From a virus, in IMG/VR virus record IMGVR_UViG_3300045743_000147, positions 1 through 28,380 of that record: a stretch of DNA of 28,380 nucleotides. One strand, given 5' to 3'. Position 1 is the stretch's first letter, and every line of letters begins with the position of its first letter. The translations under genes were made by a program, and so were the position numbers. This document shows positions 28,011 through 28,380 of this stretch, piece after piece. Under the pieces are notes generated by a model, which was not told where the DNA came from, did no database searches, and saw only the letters and a program-made list of their open reading frames with translations.

Positions 28011-28380
28011 ATGACAAAATGTGTATGTTTATGTTGTAACAAAACTAAATTAGATGTTCCAAAAATGATTCAGATAAATTCTGAACTCTTCATCTGCAAT
28101 ATATGTACTTCTGAGGTTAACGCTATGTTTGCTCAAGCTAAAGAAGAAATAATTCCAGAATTTGTTCAACCAAAACTATTACCAAAAGATATTAAAGCGT
28201 TGTTAGACGAAAGCGTTATTGGACAAGAAAATGCCAAAAAAGCTCTTTCAGTCGAGATTTACAACCATTATAAAAGAATTAATAATCTTTCCTTGGAAAT
28301 ACAAAAATCTAACATTATGTTGATTGGAAACAGCGGAACGGGAAAGACATTATTGATGCAAACTTTAGCAAGAATTTTGG
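28011..28380 (+). CDS. clpX: ClpX-like AAA+ unfoldase (3' partial)
   Basis: First 123 codons visible. The N-terminus has a zinc-binding ClpX domain (CLCCNKTK, then [10 protein letters not shown]), then [27 protein letters not shown], nearly the same as the E. coli ClpX segment, and Walker A GNSGTGKT. ClpX unfolds tagged proteins for ClpP. A phage copy may redirect host ClpP or serve in protein remodelling. AAGGATTTAAG precedes ATG. The gene runs off the window. Confidence 0.9.
   Translation, partial: MTKCVCLCCNKTKLDVPKMIQINSELFICNICTSEVNAMFAQAKEEIIPEFVQPKLLPKDIKALLDESVIGQENAKKALSVEIYNHYKRINNLSLEIQKSNIMLIGNSGTGKTLLMQTLARIL

Noticed and set aside
1-28380. CRISPR arrays, insertion sequences, tRNA genes
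   Set aside because: No regularly spaced direct repeats, transposase frames with terminal repeats, or cloverleaf patterns were seen on either strand.

Overview
The window is a dense, AT-rich piece of a tailed-phage genome, best read as an early or accessory region of a large T4-superfamily myovirus of a Gram-negative host. About 60 genes are packed head to tail on the + strand, most overlapping by 1 to 8 bases (ATGA, TAATG) and most under 120 codons. Phage evidence includes a T4-type ATP-dependent DNA ligase, an RNA ligase, a DEDDh exonuclease, many small phage-only families and several decayed homing endonucleases. Three lipoprotein signal peptides point to a Gram-negative host. The content (NAMPT plus PRPP-synthetase-like genes, a CobS/CobT-like AAA+/VWA pair, ClpX, TATAAATA late-promoter motifs) recalls jumbo T4-like phages such as the RaK2/GAP32/121Q group. 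That placement is inference.

Layout. 1-2950: the 3' end of a gene with an Ala-rich repeat tail, then small hypothetical genes. 2897-3150: a minus-strand homing-endonuclease remnant, a terminator and a promoter. 3204-7064: a duplicated DUF6915-like protein that seems to start at ATC, small genes, a frameshifted gene, an SPFH/band-7 lipoprotein and a Gln-rich lipoprotein. 7071-11992: an NAD+ metabolism island of a PRPP-synthetase-like enzyme, a macro domain, a HAD-like phosphatase, a nucleoside-deoxyribosyltransferase-like protein and a nicotinamide phosphoribosyltransferase (NAMPT). The NAMPT gene is split in two by a GIY-YIG endonuclease fragment. 11994-21451: mostly small proteins, with an RNA ligase, a nucleotidyltransferase, a Lar-like zinc ribbon and membrane or lipoprotein genes. 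21509-23932: DNA ligase, a structured leader with an endonuclease remnant, and a secreted HNH-like nuclease. 24008-end: a zincin-VWA (CobT-like) protein, a DEDDh exonuclease, a CobS/MoxR-like AAA+ ATPase and the start of clpX.

Regulation. Twelve promoters share an (A)GCTTGAC-type -35, a 16-17 base spacer and TATAAT/TATACT; several overlap the stop codon of the gene before. A second motif, TATAAATA, as in T4 late promoters, is concentrated in the few intergenic gaps. Three of its copies lie antisense inside a 27-bp repeat just upstream of early promoters. Two of these three point into decayed minus-strand homing endonuclease genes, and a fourth, separate copy on the + strand precedes a DUF723-type remnant. 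Genes appear to work together in NAD+ rebuilding (possible counter-defence), nucleic-acid repair, and ATP-driven protein remodelling. No tRNA, rRNA, CRISPR array or insertion sequence was seen.
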